A DNA stretch of 64,000 bases from Geodermatophilus telluris. GTDB taxonomy: Bacteria; Actinomycetota; Actinomycetes; Mycobacteriales; Geodermatophilaceae. The stretch is taken from positions 62,001-126,000 of the forward strand of contig NZ_FMZF01000007.1 in assembly GCF_900102745.1 (NCBI RefSeq), read 5' to 3'. Positions 9,012 to 18,137 of the stretch are shown here, one piece after another (the first letter of the stretch is position 1; each line of letters begins with the position of its first letter). Both the position numbers and the translations under genes were made by a program. The notes under the pieces are model-generated. The model was not told the origin of the DNA. It ran no database searches and saw nothing but the letters and a program-made list of their open reading frames with translations.

Positions 9012-9091
9012 CGATGATCAGCGGACCTGATCATCGCGTGTCCTACCCGACGGTGGACGGTCCGGTAGGACGCGCCGCGGTGGGGTAGGAC
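9012..9091 (+). repeat. 80-bp palindromic repeat, family 2 copy D
   Basis: Lies eight bases after the cwlM-like stop. Stem 1 is CGATGATCAG (9012-9021) with CTGATCATCG (9027-9036). Stem 2 is GTCCTACC (9040-9047) with GGTAGGAC at 9064-9071 or again at 9084-9091. A second copy of exactly the same length lies at 27701-27780, about 84% identical by eye, with one compensatory pair change in stem 2. Confidence 0.8.
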
Positions 9092-9196
9092 GGCGCGACG
9101 CCGTCGCGGGCCCGCACGCGTGGGACTCCTGGGGTCCGGGGTGTGACCGGTCCGTCTCGACCCGCCGTGTCGGTCGGGACCCCCGGGTGGGCTCCC

Positions 9197-9202
9197 TACA
9201 CT
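9197..9202 (+). promoter_or_regulatory. Candidate -10 element of the aminotransferase gene
   Basis: TACACT is six bases before GTG 9209, so transcription would begin at the start codon and the mRNA would be leaderless. No ribosome site is visible and no clear -35 was found. Confidence 0.5.
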
Positions 9203-9208
9203 CGACGG

Positions 9209-10609
9209 GTGGCCTCTCTCCCACCGGGTCCGGTGTCGCCCGGCTCCCCGCACCCGCACTCCCACGTCGTGCCCCGCCACCCGCGGCTGGACCCCCTCGC
9301 CGACCGGTACGCAGCACGCACGCACGGGATGAAGAGCTCGGAGATCCGCGCGCTGTTCTCCGTCGTCAGCCGGCCCGAGGTCGTCTCGCTGGCCGGCGGG
9401 ATGCCCGCGGTCACCGCGCTCCCGCTCGACGCCGTCGGCTCGATGATCGGCGAGCTGGTCAGCGGCATGGGCGCGCAGACCCTCCAGTACGGCTCCGGCC
9501 AGGGCGACCCGCGGCTGCGCGAGCGCATCTGCGACGTCATGGCGCTCGAGGGCATCACCGACGCCTCGCCCAGCGAGGTCGTGGTGACCGTCGGCTCCCA
9601 GCAGGGCCTGGACCTGGTCACCCGCGTCTTCTGCGACCCGGGGGACGTCGTCCTCGCCGAGGGCCCCTCCTACGTGGGTGCGCTCGGCGTCTTCCAGGCC
9701 GCCGAGGCACGGGTGCGGCACGTCCCGATGGACGACGACGGCCTGATCCCGGAGGCGCTGGAGCAGGCGCTGCTGGAGTGCCGGGCCAACGGCGACCGGG
9801 TGAAGTTCCTCTACACCGTGCCGAACTTCCACAACCCGGCCGGCGTGACGCTGTCCGAGCCGCGCCGCCAGGCGATCGTCGACATCGCCGAGCGGTACGA
9901 CCTGCTGGTCATCGAGGACAACCCCTACGGCCTGCTCGGCTTCGAGCACGAGCCGATGCGGGCGCTGCGGGCCCGCAACTCCCAGCGGGTCGTCTACCTC
10001 GGCTCGTTCTCCAAGACCTTCTCCCCGGGCCTGCGGGTCGGCTGGGTGCTCGCGCCGCTCGCCGTCCGCGAGAAGCTCGTGCTGGCCACGGAGGCGCAGG
10101 TGCTCTGCCCGCCGTCGCTGACCCAGTACGCGGTGGCCCGCTACCTCGACACCCAGCCCTGGCGCGAGCAGATCAAGCTGTTCACCGAGCTCTACCGCGA
10201 GCGGCGGGACGCCACGCTGGAGTCGCTCGACGCGCTGATGCCGCCGGGCACCACCTGGACACGTCCCGACGGCGGCTTCTACGTGTGGCTCAAGCTCCCG
10301 CACGGCCTGGACAGCAAGCTGATGCAGCCGCGCGCGGTCAACGCGCACGTCGCCTACGTGCCCGGGATCGGCTTCTACGCCGACGGCGCGGGCCGCGAGT
10401 ACATGCGGTTGTCCTACTGCTACCCCGAGCCGGACCAGATCCGGGAGGGCGTGCGCCGGCTGGCCCGCGTCATCGAGGCCGAGCTGGACCTGCACAGCAC
10501 CTTCGACGCCGTCGACACCGGCACCTTCCGGGCCGTGGGACGCCCCGCGCCCACGCACACCGCCGAGACCATCGTCGGCCCCGCCAACAGCGACCGGTCG
10601 GAGGACTGA
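9209..10609 (+). CDS. PLP-dependent aminotransferase, class I/II
   Basis: About 466 residues, fold-type I aminotransferase resembling 2-aminoadipate/aromatic aminotransferases. Visible motifs are VGSQQGLDLV for cofactor binding, NFHNPAGVTLS, the Asp motif VIEDNPYG, and the PLP-lysine motif GSFSKTFSPGLRVGW. An N-terminal extension of about 45 residues precedes the enzyme domain. The substrate cannot be read from sequence. GTG 9209 is chosen because TACACT lies just six bases upstream; GTG 9143 upstream in frame would add 22 residues. The D-Ala-D-Ala ligase-like gene follows after five bases, so the two are probably co-transcribed. Confidence 0.88.
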   Translation: MASLPPGPVSPGSPHPHSHVVPRHPRLDPLADRYAARTHGMKSSEIRALFSVVSRPEVVSLAGGMPAVTALPLDAVGSMIGELVSGMGAQTLQYGSGQGDPRLRERICDVMALEGITDASPSEVVVTVGSQQGLDLVTRVFCDPGDVVLAEGPSYVGALGVFQAAEARVRHVPMDDDGLIPEALEQALLECRANGDRVKFLYTVPNFHNPAGVTLSEPRRQAIVDIAERYDLLVIEDNPYGLLGFEHEPMRALRARNSQRVVYLGSFSKTFSPGLRVGWVLAPLAVREKLVLATEAQVLCPPSLTQYAVARYLDTQPWREQIKLFTELYRERRDATLESLDALMPPGTTWTRPDGGFYVWLKLPHGLDSKLMQPRAVNAHVAYVPGIGFYADGAGREYMRLSYCYPEPDQIREGVRRLARVIEAELDLHSTFDAVDTGTFRAVGRPAPTHTAETIVGPANSDRSED

Positions 10610-10614
10610 CCCCC

Positions 10615-11610
10615 GTGACCGAGCCCGCCGCACCCGCGGCACCGACCACGACCTCCGAGGAGCACCCCCTGCACGCCGTCGTCCTGGCCGGTGGCCTGAC
10701 CTTCGAGCGCGAGGTCAGCCTGTCCTCCGGCACGCAGGTGGTGGAGGAGCTGGCCCGCGTCGGCGTGGACGCCGAGCTGCGCGACGCCGACGCCGACCTC
10801 CTGCCAGGCCTGGCCGCGGCACCCGCCGACGCGGTGTTCATCGCGCTGCACGGGGCCACGGGGGAGGACGGCGCCCTGCGCGCGGTCCTCGACCTCGCCG
10901 GCGTCCCCTACGTCGGCTCGCCCGCCGCCGCCTGCCGCCTGGCGTGGGACAAGCCGGCGGCCAAGTCGGTGGTGCGCGGCGCCGGCCTGACGACGCCGGA
11001 CTGGGTGGCCCTGCCGCACAGCACCTTCCGCGAGCTGGGCGCCGGCGCCGTCCTCGACCTCATCGTCGCCCGGCTCGGGTTGCCGCTGATGGTCAAGCCG
11101 GCCTCCGGCGGATCGGCGCTGGGCGCGCAGAAGGTGACCCGCGTCGAGGACCTGCCCGCCGCGATGGTCAGCTGCTTCGCCTACGGCGACACGGTGCTCG
11201 TCGAGCGGTTCGTCGACGGCGTCGAGCTGGCGGTCTCGGTGGTCGACCTGGGCGAGGGCCCGGAGGCGCTGCCGGCGGTGGAGATCGCGCCGGAGTCCGG
11301 GGTCTTCGACTACACGGCCCGCTACACGCCGGGCCTCACCGAGTACCACGCGCCGGCCCGGGTCCCCGAGGACGTGGCGGCCCGCGCGGCCGACCTCGCC
11401 GTGCGGGTGCACCGGGCGCTGGGGCTGGCCGACCTCTCCCGCACCGACGCGATCGTCGGTCCCGACGGCGAGGTGCACTTCCTCGAGGTCAACGTCTCCC
11501 CGGGGCTGACCGAGACGTCGATGTTCCCGATGGCGGTGGAGGCGGCCGGCCACGACCTCGGCGACGTCCTCTCCCGGCTGCTCACCCGGCGGGCGCGCGG
11601 CACCACCTGA
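10615..11610 (+). CDS. D-alanine--D-alanine ligase family protein (ATP-grasp)
   Basis: A 331-residue ATP-grasp ligase. The N-terminal GGLTFEREVSLSSG motif, GVPYVGSP, the ATP-binding MVKPASGGSALG loop and the metal/substrate-binding EVNVSPGLTETS segment match the Ddl family, which joins two D-alanines for peptidoglycan. A GGAGGA ribosome site overlaps the end of the aminotransferase gene. Pairing with an aminotransferase leaves open a different D-amino-acid or amino-acid ligase function; whether this is the housekeeping Ddl cannot be decided from this window. Confidence 0.85.
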   Translation: MTEPAAPAAPTTTSEEHPLHAVVLAGGLTFEREVSLSSGTQVVEELARVGVDAELRDADADLLPGLAAAPADAVFIALHGATGEDGALRAVLDLAGVPYVGSPAAACRLAWDKPAAKSVVRGAGLTTPDWVALPHSTFRELGAGAVLDLIVARLGLPLMVKPASGGSALGAQKVTRVEDLPAAMVSCFAYGDTVLVERFVDGVELAVSVVDLGEGPEALPAVEIAPESGVFDYTARYTPGLTEYHAPARVPEDVAARAADLAVRVHRALGLADLSRTDAIVGPDGEVHFLEVNVSPGLTETSMFPMAVEAAGHDLGDVLSRLLTRRARGTT

Positions 11611-11627
11611 GCCGCAGCCCGAGAGCG

Positions 11628-11668
11628 ACAGAGCCCGGGTTCCGTCCGTGACGGAACCCGGGCTCTGT
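11628..11668. terminator. Bidirectional terminator between ddl-like gene and parB
   Basis: A perfect 19-bp stem (11628-11646 with 11650-11668) and a three-base loop between convergent genes. It can serve both the + strand ligase gene and the - strand parAB operon. Confidence 0.85.
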
Positions 11669-11672
11669 GTCA

Positions 11673-12743
11673 TCAGGACCCCTCGGAGCCCTCCCGGCGC
11701 CCGCTGACGTCCGGCGCCATCTGGCCGATGATGCGCTGCAGGTCGTCGACCGAGCCGAACTCGACCACGATCCGCCCCTTGGCCCGGCCGATCTGGATCT
11801 TGACCTTGGTCTCGAAGACGTCGGACAGCCGGCCGGCGAGGTCCTCCACACCCGGCGCGCTGAACCGGCGGGCCCGTCGGCGCGCGGCCGGCTGCTCGGC
11901 GGCGGCCAGTGCCACCGCCTCCTCCGTGGCCCGCACCGACAACCCCTCGGCCACGATCCGGGTGGCGAGCGCGTCCTGCGCCTCGGGGTCGTCCAGGCCC
12001 AGGAGCGCCCGCGCGTGTCCGGCGGTGATGACGCCCGCGGCCACCCGGGTCTGCACCTTCACCGGCAGCTTGAGCAACCGGATGGTGTTGGTGACCTGCG
12101 AGCGGCTGCGCCCGATGCGCCCGGCCAGCTCCTCGTGGGTGGCGCCGAACTCCTCCAGCAGCTGCTGGTAGGCGGCGGCCTCCTCCAGTGGGTTGAGCTG
12201 GACGCGGTGGATGTTCTCCAGCAGCGCGTCGCGCAGCAGCGCGTCGTCCTCGGTCTCGCGGACGATCGCCGGCACCGTCTCGAGTCCGGCGCCCCGGGCG
12301 GCGCGCAGCCGCCGCTCGCCCATGATGAGCTCGTAGCCGACCCTGCCGTCGTCCAGCGTGCGCTCGCGCACCACGACCGGCTGCAGCAGGCCGAACTCGC
12401 GCACCGAGTGGGTGAGCTCCTCCAGCGCCTCGTCGTCGAACACCTGGCGCGGCTGGCGGGGGTTGGGGACGACGTCGGTGACGGCCACCTCGCGCAGCTG
12501 GGCGCCCGGGACGCCGACGGCGGCCTCGGCCTGCGCGGCGACGGTGGCGGCGGCCTGCGCGGCCGGGGGGAGCAGCGTGACCGGCGAGGGCGTCGTCCCC
12601 GTCGTCGTCCCGCCCGTCTCCGGCGTCCCACCCGTCTCGGGGGCGGGCGCCTCGGACTCGGGCAGCGTCGGCTGCTCGACCGGGGGAGCGCTGGTGGGGA
12701 TGAGCGCCGCCAGGCCCCGGCCGAGGCCGCCACGCTTGCTCAT
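11673..12743 (-). CDS. parB: Chromosome partitioning protein ParB
   Basis: A 356-residue CTP-dependent DNA clamp that loads at parS and spreads to organise the origin. It starts with the conserved [15 protein letters not shown] segment, then a low-complexity Pro/Thr/Gly stretch, then the ParB N-terminal domain with the nucleotide-binding GERRLRAA motif, a helix-turn-helix region ([17 protein letters not shown]) and a C-terminal dimerisation domain. The start overlaps the parA stop by four bases (ATGA). Its sites are the palindromes at 13899, 13934 and 28180. Confidence 0.96.
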   Translation of the reverse strand: MSKRGGLGRGLAALIPTSAPPVEQPTLPESEAPAPETGGTPETGGTTTGTTPSPVTLLPPAAQAAATVAAQAEAAVGVPGAQLREVAVTDVVPNPRQPRQVFDDEALEELTHSVREFGLLQPVVVRERTLDDGRVGYELIMGERRLRAARGAGLETVPAIVRETEDDALLRDALLENIHRVQLNPLEEAAAYQQLLEEFGATHEELAGRIGRSRSQVTNTIRLLKLPVKVQTRVAAGVITAGHARALLGLDDPEAQDALATRIVAEGLSVRATEEAVALAAAEQPAARRRARRFSAPGVEDLAGRLSDVFETKVKIQIGRAKGRIVVEFGSVDDLQRIIGQMAPDVSGRREGSEGS

Positions 12744-13876
12744 CGGTTCTCCTCGTCGACGGAGGTGGGCACGGGCAGGACGGCCGCGTCGGTGCCGGCG
12801 AAGGCCGCTCCGGCCAGGGAGCTGTCGGCGAGCGAGCCGGTGGCCGACGCCTGCGGGCGGACGGCGGGCATCGGCGCGGTCCGGGGCGGCGGGGGAGGCG
12901 GCGGCCCCATCGGGCGCGGGTCGGCCTCGGGCACGAGGTGCACGCCCCGCTCGGCGAACTCGCGGGCCGCCTCGACGTAGCTGGTGGACCCGCGCGAGCC
13001 CGGGTCGTAGGTGAGCACCGACTGCCCGTAGCCCGGCGCCTCCGACACCCGGACGTTGCGGGGGATGACCGTGCCCAGCACCAGCTCCCCGAAGTGGCTG
13101 CGCACCTCCTCGGCGACCTGGTCGGCGAGCTTCGTCCGCGCGTCGTACATCGTCAGCAGGATCGTGCGGACGGCGATGCCCGGGTTCAGGTGCGCGCGGA
13201 CCAGCTCGATGTTGTTGAGCAGCTGGCCGAGGCCCTCCAGCGCGTAGTACTCGCACTGGATCGGGATGAGCACCTCGTCGCCGGCCACCAGCGCGTTGAG
13301 CGTCAGCAGGCCCAGCGACGGCGGGCAGTCGATGAGGACGTAGTGCGGCCGCCGCTCCTCGGGCAGCGACTGCACGTAGCCCTCGATCGCGCGGCGCAGC
13401 CGGTACTCGCGGGCCACCACGGAGACCAGCTCGATCTCCGCGCCGGCCAGGTCGATCGTCGCCGGGACGCAGCGCAGGTTCGGGCTGGCGGTCGTCGGGT
13501 GGACGACGTCGGCCATCGAGCGGTCCCCGACGAGGGCGTCGTAGATCGACGGCGTGCCCACGGTGTGCTCGACACCGAGGGCGGTGCTCGTGTTGCCCTG
13601 CGGGTCGAGGTCGATGACCAGCACCCGCAGGCCGTAGAGGGACAGCGCGACGCCGAGGTTGACCGTGGAGGTCGTCTTGCCGACGCCGCCCTTCTGGTTG
13701 GCCACGGTGACCACCCGCAGCCGGCCGGGCGCCGGGAACGGCTCCTGGTCGGCGGCGTGCAGCACCCGCGTGGCGCGCAGGGCCTCCATGGCGATGGGGC
13801 TGTCGAAGTCCGTGCCGGAGGCGGCCGCCGTGTCGGCCGCGAGGCTGGAGCGCAGCCGCTGGCCCGGGTCGGTCAT
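12740..13876 (-). CDS. parA: Chromosome partitioning ATPase ParA
   Basis: A 378-residue ParA/Soj ATPase driving origin segregation with ParB. The deviant Walker A motif [14 protein letters not shown] lies near residue 60; [13 protein letters not shown] and the Walker B segment [10 protein letters not shown] follow. N-terminal (about 55 residues) and C-terminal (about 70 residues, Pro-rich) extensions flank the ATPase. ATG 13876 follows GAGGAGGA; an upstream in-frame start at 13975 would run through both parS sites and has no ribosome site. Two parS sites lie 23 and 58 bases upstream, allowing ParB to influence the operon. Confidence 0.96.
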   Translation of the reverse strand: MTDPGQRLRSSLAADTAAASGTDFDSPIAMEALRATRVLHAADQEPFPAPGRLRVVTVANQKGGVGKTTSTVNLGVALSLYGLRVLVIDLDPQGNTSTALGVEHTVGTPSIYDALVGDRSMADVVHPTTASPNLRCVPATIDLAGAEIELVSVVAREYRLRRAIEGYVQSLPEERRPHYVLIDCPPSLGLLTLNALVAGDEVLIPIQCEYYALEGLGQLLNNIELVRAHLNPGIAVRTILLTMYDARTKLADQVAEEVRSHFGELVLGTVIPRNVRVSEAPGYGQSVLTYDPGSRGSTSYVEAAREFAERGVHLVPEADPRPMGPPPPPPPRTAPMPAVRPQASATGSLADSSLAGAAFAGTDAAVLPVPTSVDEENR

Positions 13877-13898
13877 CGCGGGTCCTCCTCGCCGACCC

Positions 13899-13912
13899 GT
13901 TTCACGTGGAAC
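13899..13912. other. parS site 1 (ParB binding)
   Basis: GTTTCACGTGGAAC, the actinobacterial variant of the parS 14-mer, with one break in symmetry. It lies 23 bases upstream of the parA start. Confidence 0.9.
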
Positions 13913-13933
13913 GGGGTCGGGATAGCTGTGCGG

Positions 13934-13947
13934 GTTCCACGTGGAAC
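13934..13947. other. parS site 2 (ParB binding)
   Basis: GTTCCACGTGGAAC, a perfect 14-base palindrome 21 bases from parS site 1, between rsmG and parA. Confidence 0.92.
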
Positions 13948-13961
13948 GGCGCGCCGCCGGC

Positions 13962-14624
13962 TCACCGCGACCCACGGGTCATGACCACCACGGTAGTGGC
14001 AGCCTCCCCGAGCCCGGCGCCGACAGCCCGAGGGTGCACGTCACGCATCCCCGCGCGCTCCAGCTCGGGGAGCAGCGCCGGGAGCTCCTCCAGGGCGCGG
14101 GCACCGACGAGCGCCACGAGCTGGGCGCCGGGCCGCAGCAGGCCGCGGCACCAGCCGACGAGGCGGGGCAGCGCCGCCACCGCCCGGGCGGTGACCACGT
14201 CGACCGGGCCGACCGTCCGCACCACCGCGCGCTCCTCGGCGCGACCGCGGACCACCCGCCAGGGGACGCCGAGCTCGGCGACGACCTCCTCGAGGAACTC
14301 GACCCGGCGGGCCATGGGCTCGACCAGGGTGAGGACGACGTCGGGGCGGGCCAGCGCCAGCGGGATGCCGGGCAGGCCGGCACCGCTGCCGACGTCGACC
14401 ACCCGGGCACCCTCGGGCACCGCCTCGGCCACCGCCGCGCTGTTGAGCACGTGCCGCTCCCACAGCCGTGGGACCTCACGCGGCCCGATGAGCCCACGCG
14501 TCACACCGTCACCGGCCAGCCGGGCGACGTAGCGCTCGGCGGCCGGCAGCGCCTCCCCGAAGACGGGACCGGCGACGTCGGGCGCGGGCGGCGCCCCGAC
14601 CCCGGGCGCAGCGGGCCCGGTCAC
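13962..14624 (-). CDS. rsmG: 16S rRNA (guanine-527-N7)-methyltransferase RsmG (GidB)
   Basis: A 220-residue SAM-dependent methyltransferase modifying 16S rRNA at G527; loss of this enzyme gives low-level streptomycin resistance in other bacteria. The RLWERHVLNSAAVAE segment and the SAM-binding VVDVGSGAGLPGIPLA motif are characteristic, with TARAVAALPRLVGW further on. Its GTG start overlaps the khpB stop by four bases. It lies in the usual rnpA-yidD-yidC-khpB-rsmG-parA-parB order. Confidence 0.95.
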   Translation of the reverse strand: MTGPAAPGVGAPPAPDVAGPVFGEALPAAERYVARLAGDGVTRGLIGPREVPRLWERHVLNSAAVAEAVPEGARVVDVGSGAGLPGIPLALARPDVVLTLVEPMARRVEFLEEVVAELGVPWRVVRGRAEERAVVRTVGPVDVVTARAVAALPRLVGWCRGLLRPGAQLVALVGARALEELPALLPELERAGMRDVHPRAVGAGLGEAATTVVVMTRGSR

Positions 14625-15265
14625 CGATCTGGCAGGACCACGACGCGCCGGTTCGGCTCCTCGCCCTCCGACTCGCTGTGCACCCCGGCGACCCCGGCGA
14701 CGACGTCGTGGACGACCTTGCGCTCGAAGGGGTTCATCGGCGCCAGCCGCTCGGCCTGCCGCCCGGCGGCGACCCGCCGGGCCGCCTCGGCGGCCAGCGA
14801 GGTGAGGTCGGCGCGGCGGCGGGCGCGGTAGCCGCCGATGTCGAGCATCAGCCGGCTGCGGACGCCGGTCGACTGGGCCACGGCCAGGCGGGTGAGCTCC
14901 TGCAGGGCCTCCAGGACGGAGCCGTCGGACCCGACGAGGTCCTGCAGGTCGCCGCCGACGATGGCCACCGAGGCACGGTCGCCCTCGACGTCGAGGTCGA
15001 TGTCACCGTCCACGTCGAGGATGTCGAGCAGCCGCTCGAGGTAGTCGCCGGCGACGTCGCCCTCGCGGACGAGCAGGTCGGTGCCGCCGGCCCGGACGTC
15101 GACCTCGTCGGCCGGCTCGACCAGCGCGTCGGCGCCGGCCTCGTCGCGGTCGGGCAGGTCGGTGGGCCCGTCCGGCGCGGTGTCCGGCGCGGGGCTCAGG
15201 ACGGCGCCGGCGGTCGCCTCGGCGGTCGCGGCGGTGTCGGAGGGCGGCTGGTGCGGAGCGCTCAC
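14621..15265 (-). CDS. khpB: KhpB/Jag RNA-binding protein (KH-R3H)
   Basis: A 214-residue protein with an acidic, Pro-rich N-terminus (about 1-60), a KH-like domain (about 65-145, including the VGSDGSVLEALQELTRLA loop) and a C-terminal R3H domain (about 150-214, with LAPMNPFERKVVHDVV). It is the YidC-linked Jag/SpoIIIJ-associated protein, an RNA-binding partner of KhpA in other Gram-positives. The N-terminal Jag_N domain of firmicute homologues is absent, as usual in actinobacteria. GTG start behind GGAGGT. Confidence 0.92.
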   Translation of the reverse strand: MSAPHQPPSDTAATAEATAGAVLSPAPDTAPDGPTDLPDRDEAGADALVEPADEVDVRAGGTDLLVREGDVAGDYLERLLDILDVDGDIDLDVEGDRASVAIVGGDLQDLVGSDGSVLEALQELTRLAVAQSTGVRSRLMLDIGGYRARRRADLTSLAAEAARRVAAGRQAERLAPMNPFERKVVHDVVAGVAGVHSESEGEEPNRRVVVLPDR

Positions 15266-15394
15266 GGAGGTACCTCCAGTCGGTGCGGGCAGCCGGGCGG
15301 ACCCGGTGGTCTGGGGAGCCGGGCGCGCGGCGGGGCGCGCCGCCCGGCGGGGCGGCCGCGGCGGCGGGGGACGCCGGACCGGGCCGCCGCGGGG

Positions 15395-16582
15395 CTAACG
15401 GCGCTTGCGCTTCCCGCCGGTGCCCGCGGGCCGCCCGTGCGGCGCGCGGTTGCCCGGGCGGGAGCCACTCCTGCCGCCGCCGGGACGGCCGGCGGAGGAC
15501 CCGGACGCGGTGCTGCCGGTGCCGCCGGTCCCGTCGGTCCCCGCGGGACCGTCGGTGGCCGCGGTGCCGTCGGCGGGGGCGGGGCCGTCGGTGACGGGGG
15601 GCCCGCTCTTCGACAGCGTCACGCCGTCAGCGGACGGGGAATCCGGCGTGCCGGGGTCGCGGTCGCCGTCCTTGCCCAGGTCCACCCCGGACGTCACGGG
15701 CCGGCCACCCCGGCTGCGCACCGGCTTGGCGCCGGGCTTGGGGGCGAGGGTCTTCGGGTCGACGGCGGGCTTGTCGGCAGCGGACCTGGCCAGCGCGGCG
15801 GGGGACCCGGGCGGGGGCATCTTGCGCAGGATGAAGAACTGCTGGCCCAGCGTCCACAGGTTGTTCGTCATCCAGTAGAGGAGGACGCCGATCGGGAAGA
15901 AGAAGCCGGTGACGAAGAGGCTGACCGGCATGCCGTAGAGCAGCAGCTTCTGCACCATCGCGGCCTGGCCCTCGACCGGGCCGGAGCGCCGCATGATCTG
16001 CTTCTGGGTGAAGAAGGTGGTGGCGCACATGATCACCATGAGGATCAGCGCCACGGTGCGGATGCCGGCCTCGCTGACGCCGGGCAGCGCCAGGATGTCG
16101 GCGGCCTTCTGCCCGGTCATGTTGAACGACGAGGAGATCGGCGCGCCGAACAGCTCGGCCTTCGCGGCCTGGTCGGTGAGCTCGTCGTCCCAGCTGTAGA
16201 GGCCGGGCGCGCCCGGCCGCAGCCGGCGCAGCACGTGGAACAGCGAGAGGAAGACCGGGATCTGCGGGAGGATCGGCAGGCAGCCGGCCAGCGGGTTGAC
16301 CCCGCGCTCCTTCTGCAGCTCCATCATCGCCTGGCTGAAGCCCTGCCGGTCGGCGCCGTACTGCTTGCGCAGCTTCTGGATCTCCGGCTGGATCTCCTGC
16401 ATCGCCCGCTGGCTCTTGACCTGCTTGACGAACAGCGGGAAGAGGATCAGCCGCACGGTGACGACCAGGAACACGATCGACAGCGCCCAGGTGATGCCGC
16501 CGGCGGGGTCGAGGAAGGACGAGAACACCCCGTGCCAGACCTTCATGACGAAGGCGATCGCGGTGTAGAGCCAGTCAAGCAA
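15395..16582 (-). CDS. yidC: Membrane protein insertase YidC
   Basis: A 395-residue Oxa1/YidC-family insertase. It starts [10 protein letters not shown] and has about five membrane helices in residues 1-285, with the cytoplasmic [12 protein letters not shown] hairpin and the [16 protein letters not shown] segment. A long low-complexity Gly/Ser/Thr tail ends in a basic RKRR cluster, which in actinobacterial YidC is likely the ribosome-binding tail. The only in-frame start is TTG 16582, overlapping the end of yidD by eight bases. A 129-base gap separates it from khpB. Confidence 0.95.
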   Translation of the reverse strand: MLDWLYTAIAFVMKVWHGVFSSFLDPAGGITWALSIVFLVVTVRLILFPLFVKQVKSQRAMQEIQPEIQKLRKQYGADRQGFSQAMMELQKERGVNPLAGCLPILPQIPVFLSLFHVLRRLRPGAPGLYSWDDELTDQAAKAELFGAPISSSFNMTGQKAADILALPGVSEAGIRTVALILMVIMCATTFFTQKQIMRRSGPVEGQAAMVQKLLLYGMPVSLFVTGFFFPIGVLLYWMTNNLWTLGQQFFILRKMPPPGSPAALARSAADKPAVDPKTLAPKPGAKPVRSRGGRPVTSGVDLGKDGDRDPGTPDSPSADGVTLSKSGPPVTDGPAPADGTAATDGPAGTDGTGGTGSTASGSSAGRPGGGRSGSRPGNRAPHGRPAGTGGKRKRR

Positions 16583-16994
16583 CGCCAGCCTCCTGCTGCG
16601 GGGACCGGCGGTCAGCCGGTGAGGTCTCGGGGGCGGGACGACGGGCGCCGTCGGCGGCGGGCACCGCGAGGGGTGCCGCAGACCTCGACGGACGACCGGT
16701 CCCGCGGGTTCCGGCGGCCGCCCGGCCGGCGCGCGGCGCCGGCACCGGGTCGAAGCCGCCGGGGTGCCAGGGGGCGCACTTCAGCAGCCGCCGCAGCGCC
16801 AGCCACGAGCCGCGGCCGGCGCCGTGCAGCGCGACCGCCTCGGCGGCGTAGGCGCTGCAGGTGGGGGCGAAACGGCAGCGCGGGGGCAGCGCGGGGCTGA
16901 CGGCGCGCGAGTAGAAGCCGATGGCGCCGAGCAGGGCGCGGGCGACCGGTCCCCGGCGGCGTGCCGCACCGTCGGGTGCGGGCCCGGCGGTCAC
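16575..16994 (-). CDS. yidD: Membrane protein insertion efficiency factor YidD
   Basis: A 139-residue small protein. The YidD core (about 15-80) contains [20 protein letters not shown] followed by SAYAAEAV and [16 protein letters not shown]. The C-terminal 50 or so residues are a low-complexity extension beyond the usual family length. It assists YidC-dependent insertion. Its GTG start overlaps the rnpA stop by four bases. Confidence 0.93.
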   Translation of the reverse strand: MTAGPAPDGAARRRGPVARALLGAIGFYSRAVSPALPPRCRFAPTCSAYAAEAVALHGAGRGSWLALRRLLKCAPWHPGGFDPVPAPRAGRAAAGTRGTGRPSRSAAPLAVPAADGARRPAPETSPADRRSPQQEAGVA

Positions 16995-17386
16995 GAGGAC
17001 CGCGTCCGCTCGGCGAGCACGCGGTCCAGGCCGGCGGCGAGGTCGCGCCGCAGGTCGGCGGAGGTCGCCGTGCCGGCCTCGGGCCGGGCCCGGACGACCA
17101 GGTCGGCGGTCGCGGGCAGCCGGCGCAGCTCCTCGCGGACGGCGGCGCGCAGCCGCCGGGTCACGCGGTGCCGGACCACCGAGTTGCCGACGGCCCTGCC
17201 GACCACGAAGCCGGCCCGCGGGCCGGTCGGGGCGTCCCCGGGCACGCCAGGACCCCCGGCCGCGGCGGCCGGGGGTCGGGCGGGGAGGTAGTGGAGCACC
17301 ATGGTCGGCCGACCGGCACGCCGGCCCGACCGGACGACCGCGGTGAACTCCGGACGCCGGCGCAGGCGGGCCTGCGCGGGCAGCAC
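16991..17386 (-). CDS. rnpA: Ribonuclease P protein component
   Basis: A 131-residue basic protein that partners RNase P RNA in tRNA 5' processing. It begins [13 protein letters not shown] and carries the family signature region [19 protein letters not shown] 17386 begins one base after the rpmH stop, giving the usual tight rpmH-rnpA coupling; an upstream start at 17449 would overlap rpmH by about 60 bases and is less likely. Confidence 0.93.
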   Translation of the reverse strand: MLPAQARLRRRPEFTAVVRSGRRAGRPTMVLHYLPARPPAAAAGGPGVPGDAPTGPRAGFVVGRAVGNSVVRHRVTRRLRAAVREELRRLPATADLVVRARPEAGTATSADLRRDLAAGLDRVLAERTRSS

Positions 17387-17387
17387 C

Positions 17388-17525
17388 TCAGGCGGAGAGC
17401 TTCTCGCGACCCTTGCGGCGGCGACCGGTGAGGATCGCGCGGCCCGCACGGGTGCGCATCCGCAGCCGGAAACCGTGGGTCTTGGACCGGCGGCGGTTGT
17501 TCGGCTGGAAGGTGCGCTTGCTCAC
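17388..17525 (-). CDS. rpmH: 50S ribosomal protein L34
   Basis: A 45-residue, very basic ribosomal protein reading [18 protein letters not shown] at the start and [12 protein letters not shown] at the end. GTG start behind TAGGAG. It is the first gene of the rpmH-rnpA-yidD-yidC-khpB-rsmG series, divergent from dnaA. Confidence 0.96.
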   Translation of the reverse strand: MSKRTFQPNNRRRSKTHGFRLRMRTRAGRAILTGRRRKGREKLSA

Positions 17526-18137
17526 GGGGTACTCCTACGGCGGGACGTCGGCGGTGCGGCCGGCCGGTGGGCAGGCACGCGCGCGGACCGGCGGCAGGGC
17601 TGCGCCCGGGCCGGTCCACGGACTCCGCCCAGCATAACCCGAGCAGCGCGCCCCCCGGGACGCCGTCCCCGGACCGGACCCGCACGCTCCGGCGGCACGG
17701 CGACCGGACATGCTCCCGCCGCCCGGGGGACACGCGGTGTCGGCGCGCCGACGGGGCGGCGACGACACGCCGACCGACACGCGCACCGGCCGTCCCACGC
17801 GCACCCGGGCGTCGTTGCCGGGCTGTGGACGGGGCTGTTAGCGTCGCCGTCGCTCCGGTCCGGGTGACAGCCCGGTACGGGGGCCGACCACCCGGTCGAC
17901 CTGATCGCCGCCCGCCTCGAGCCGTATCACGACCTCCCTCCCGACCAGCGACGACGCCGGGGCCGCCCCGCAGCAGCGGGTCGACAAGGCGCCGTGTCGC
18001 CAGTCGTGCACAGCCTGTGGACACTCGTGTGGAACACCTGTGTCCGGATGTCCACAACCGGGCAGCCACGGTGCCGGGGACCCGGGAGCGCGGCAGGTCG
18101 GTCACGGGGACGAGAACAGCTTGGGGAGGACAGGGTC
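17526..18137. promoter_or_regulatory. rpmH-dnaA divergent intergenic region with DnaA-box-like sites
   Basis: This 612-base non-coding region separates divergent rpmH and dnaA. A minus-strand -10 (TATGCT, reading AGCATA at 17631-17636 on the + strand) could serve rpmH. For dnaA, TTGCCG (17815-17820) and TAGCGT (17839-17844) are 18 bases apart, with a TGTGGACG motif between them. Closer to dnaA are TGTGGACAC (18016-18024) and ATGTCCACA (18048-18056), each one mismatch from the TTGTCCACA box. This arrangement would allow DnaA autoregulation. Confidence 0.65.
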
